Shown: positions 62,379 to 64,000 of the stretch, one piece after another
Numbering within the stretch: position 1 is the first letter of the stretch
Layout: each line of letters starts with the position of its first letter
Assembly: GCA_964412555.1 (NCBI GenBank)
Contig: CAYPPG010000033.1
Span: 17,690 to 81,689 of the forward strand
DNA from: CAYPPG01 sp964412555
GTDB lineage: Bacteria > Hinthialibacterota > Hinthialibacteria > Hinthialibacterales > Hinthialibacteraceae
Length of the DNA: 64,000 bases
Direction: 5' to 3'
Notes under the pieces: model-generated
Databases searched by the model: none
What the model was told of the DNA's origin: nothing
The model's input: the letters and a program-made list of their open reading frames with translations, nothing else
Made by a program: the position numbers and the translations under genes

Positions 62379-62636
62379 ATGCCCAATAATGATCAGAAAG
62401 AACACACTTCGTCCAAACAGACTCCGCCCAAAAATAACGAACTCAATTATCGTTTGTGGCCCTATTTGTTGATTTTGTTATTATGGTCGTTTCTGTGGTT
62501 TGGGATTCCCCAGAACAATCCGACAATTCCTTATTCCACCTTTAAAGAAGAATTGAAAAAAGGAAACATTCAACAAATTGAAGCCAAGGGAGAAATACTA
62601 AAACAGATGGATAGTCATGTGGGGGTAGACACATAG
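62379..62636 (+). pseudogene. ftsH: ftsH 5' stump truncated at a palindromic repeat
   Basis: The frame encodes an FtsH-type N-terminus: a basic leader, one membrane span (LWPYLLILLLWSFLWFGIP) and the start of the periplasmic domain (TIPYSTFKEELKKGNIQQIEAKGE). After KGEI the similarity ends, and the sequence runs into the repeat at 62622, whose TAG supplies the stop. The AAA ATPase and zinc protease domains (about 550 residues) are absent downstream. The gene cannot make an active FtsH; another copy must exist if FtsH is needed. Confidence 0.75.
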
Positions 62637-62679
62637 GTCTACCCCTACATGCTGTAGGGGCAATCCTGTGTGATTGCCC
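62622..62679. repeat. Double palindromic repeat at the ftsH break
   Basis: GGGGTAGAC-acatag-GTCTACCCC (62622-62645) and GGGCAATC-ctgtgt-GATTGCCC (62658-62679) lie in the same order as in the cluster at 36.55-36.66 kb. Confidence 0.85.
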
Positions 62680-62704
62680 GATATTTAGGTTTTGAGATAA
62701 CCTC

Positions 62705-63514
62705 TTAGAGGAAGGATTGGTTGGCTTTTTTATCAATCCAAAAGAAGCCGACTTCGTTTTTCACGACATTGGGCATTCGTTTCACTTTGCCGAGCACTTC
62801 TTGTTGGATTTCCGGGGGAATATCGGACCAATTTTCTGCAAGGAAAAATTCCAGTAATTTGATCCCTTTGGATTTTTGATCTTTCACTGCACCGACATTG
62901 ATTTGATGTCCATTGGTAATCAGTTCATATTGAATTTTATTTTTCTCAAAAAATTCGGCTACATCACGAGCACAATACACTTCGTTTCTGTTTCCTTCAT
63001 GAATCTTTTCGTTGGACAATTCACTCAGTTGAAAGGAGAGATTGTTTTCCCGTTGCACTACAATGAGTAATTTTCCCTCCTCTTCCAACCAGTTCAACAT
63101 CTTTCGAAGAGAGGCCAACCAGTCTTCAAAGTAATAGAAAGAATGCGAACAATAGATAAAATCAAAAGTAGTTTGGGGGTCATATTCTTCCAACGGTTGA
63201 TTGATGAATTGGAAATCGTTTTTTTCCGCCTTCGGTAGTTTGCTTTGAAACTGTTCAAGTTGAGGAGCGGCGGGTTCGAGAGCAAAATATTTGACCGGGC
63301 GTTGAAACGAGAGAAAACGGTAAAGAGAAATACTTTTCGATCCTTCCCCACAACCGACGTCGAGCACGCGCATACAGTCTGAATGATTAGCGGGAAAGGG
63401 ACTATCCAATTTCTCCGGAAGTGCTCTCTTTAAATAGAGCAATTCCTCCATCGCTTCCGTGCTGTAATCCAAAAATGTGCTATAAATATTTTTATCTTTT
63501 TCATAAGGATTCAT
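62705..63514 (-). CDS. Class I SAM-dependent methyltransferase
   Basis: The 269-residue protein has motif I (VLDVGCGEGSKSISLY), an acidic end of the second strand (ALEPAAPQ), and the later DFIYCSHSFYYFEDW and LLEEEGKLLIVVQ-type strands of the Rossmann fold. The substrate is not predicted. The ATG at 63514 follows AAGGAGACATCG. It faces the ftsH stump on the other strand. Confidence 0.85.
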   Translation of the reverse strand: MNPYEKDKNIYSTFLDYSTEAMEELLYLKRALPEKLDSPFPANHSDCMRVLDVGCGEGSKSISLYRFLSFQRPVKYFALEPAAPQLEQFQSKLPKAEKNDFQFINQPLEEYDPQTTFDFIYCSHSFYYFEDWLASLRKMLNWLEEEGKLLIVVQRENNLSFQLSELSNEKIHEGNRNEVYCARDVAEFFEKNKIQYELITNGHQINVGAVKDQKSKGIKLLEFFLAENWSDIPPEIQQEVLGKVKRMPNVVKNEVGFFWIDKKANQSFL

Positions 63515-63918
63515 CGATGTCTCCTTTTCTCTTCAACGGTTCAATTCAAAAAAACCTTTATGACAGTATTGTGCCAGTATATCGGTTTGAAAAAATCATG
63601 CCAATTTATCTCATCAATTATCTCATCAAATCCTACTATCGAATCTCAAAACTGTCTTGAGAGCCTGTGTGCCGGCTATCCATATATGTATAGTTTCAAT
63701 ACAGTTCATATCAAACTAATAGTTCCCTTCCCTTATACAAAACGCCTATTTCCGTTCAAAACAAGAATCAGAAAATTCGGAATATGAATTGCATATCCAG
63801 CAAGTGTTTGAAAAAGAAAGTATAACAATATCACAGCGATTGGCTGGAAAATTATACTTTTTTTAGGTTAGGTGGGTATGAACGTACAGGGATACAAACC
63901 AGCAAAGGAGTAATTACG
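63515..63918. other. Intergenic stretch, nothing recognised
   Basis: The 404-base gap is AT-rich and lies upstream of two genes that point away from each other. A ribosome site (AAAGGAG) precedes the start at 63919. No repeat or RNA gene was seen. Confidence 0.35.
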
Positions 63919-63966
63919 ATGTTCCTGATTGATATAATCATCGCTCTTTGTCACCCGCCGCGCTAA
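63919..63966 (+). pseudogene. Start of a gene cut by a probable insertion sequence
   Basis: An ATG at 63919 with AAAGGAG upstream opens a hydrophobic N-terminus (MFLIDIIIAL). The frame then enters the TGTCACCCGCC end described next and stops at 63964-63966. The 5' signals of a real gene without its body suggest truncation. The original product cannot be identified from ten residues. Confidence 0.4.
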
Positions 63967-64000
63967 TCTGACCCACCCGGAGTCACCCAGTTTGACCCGT
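63949..64000. mobile_element. Probable end of an insertion sequence (IS21-like), runs off the window
   Basis: From 63949 the sequence TGTCACCCGCC begins, followed by CTGACCCACCCGG and TTTGACCCGT. The TGT tip and the repeated TGACCC boxes resemble the ends of IS21-family elements. No transposase is visible within the 52 bases, so the call depends on the sequence beyond the right edge. Confidence 0.4.

Overview
The window carries about 55 protein genes, several broken genes and many short palindromic repeats. It reads as a chromosome segment of a free-living, uncultivated Gram-negative-type bacterium of moderate GC. The traits (LamG and choice-of-anchor-type secreted proteins, PQQ propellers, DUF1080, sulfatase, GH2/GH78, UPF0158, addiction-module antitoxins) fit a saccharolytic PVC-like or related candidate phylum such as the Hydrogenedentota/Sumerlaeota type. 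The lineage is an inference and is not proven by any marker here. No rRNA, tRNA or CRISPR array was recognised.

Layout. 1-3.6 kb: a minus-strand operon of GntR-type repressor, ABC ATPase, ABC permease and an anchored protein that runs off the left edge. 4-5.4 kb: a membrane protein and a small conserved protein. 5.4-9.4 kb: an AT-rich decay zone with a nonsense-interrupted PPC-domain gene, a frameshifted propeller gene, a DUF433 antitoxin remnant and repeats. 9.4-11.3 kb: a NifX-like / Gly-rich zinc-ribbon / NifX-like / metallo-beta-lactamase cluster. 13.4-19.1 kb: a six-gene plus-strand operon with a divergent FliG, a small membrane protein ending in a FliF-like tail, a protein that starts with the FliM EIDxLL motif, FliM itself, UPF0158 and an O-antigen ligase-like protein. 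No rod, hook, export or FliN gene is present. 19-27 kb: BFN nuclease, Maf pyrophosphatase, a Pro-rich protein, endonuclease V, a LamG protein, a dead MntA/HepT module, a GT-C-like membrane protein and a haem-c sensor. 27-47 kb: carbohydrate-active and secreted proteins (PQQ/malectin giant, pectate lyase, GH2, GH78, DUF1080, sulfatase) interleaved with fumC, a toxin-antitoxin locus, folD and a Maf/DUF115 motility accessory protein. 47-52 kb: nrdR, glyA, a fused LMW phosphatase-RpiB and gatA on the minus strand. 52-55 kb: a small cytochrome lipoprotein, iorB, a ferredoxin-less iorA and a thioesterase. 55-62 kb: unrecognised coiled-coil, WD/zinc-ribbon/HTH and zinc-ribbon proteins around an orphan NurA nuclease and a GalE-type epimerase. 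62.4-64 kb: an ftsH stump cut at a palindromic repeat, a methyltransferase, and at the right edge what looks like the end of an insertion sequence that interrupts a gene.

How it fits together. One-carbon metabolism (glyA, folD), fumarate hydratase and indolepyruvate oxidoreductase suggest amino-acid and sugar metabolism with low-potential electron carriers. The secreted lyase, hydrolase and sulfatase set suggests degradation of a rhamnose- and uronate-containing, possibly sulfated, polysaccharide. The most unusual system is the FliG/FliM operon, whose parts look like a flagellar C-ring rebuilt on a different membrane anchor and with the FliM N-terminal peptide moved to another protein. Repeats and gene remnants (ftsH, DUF433, MntA/HepT, ParE, PPC and propeller genes) show active genome decay and rearrangement.
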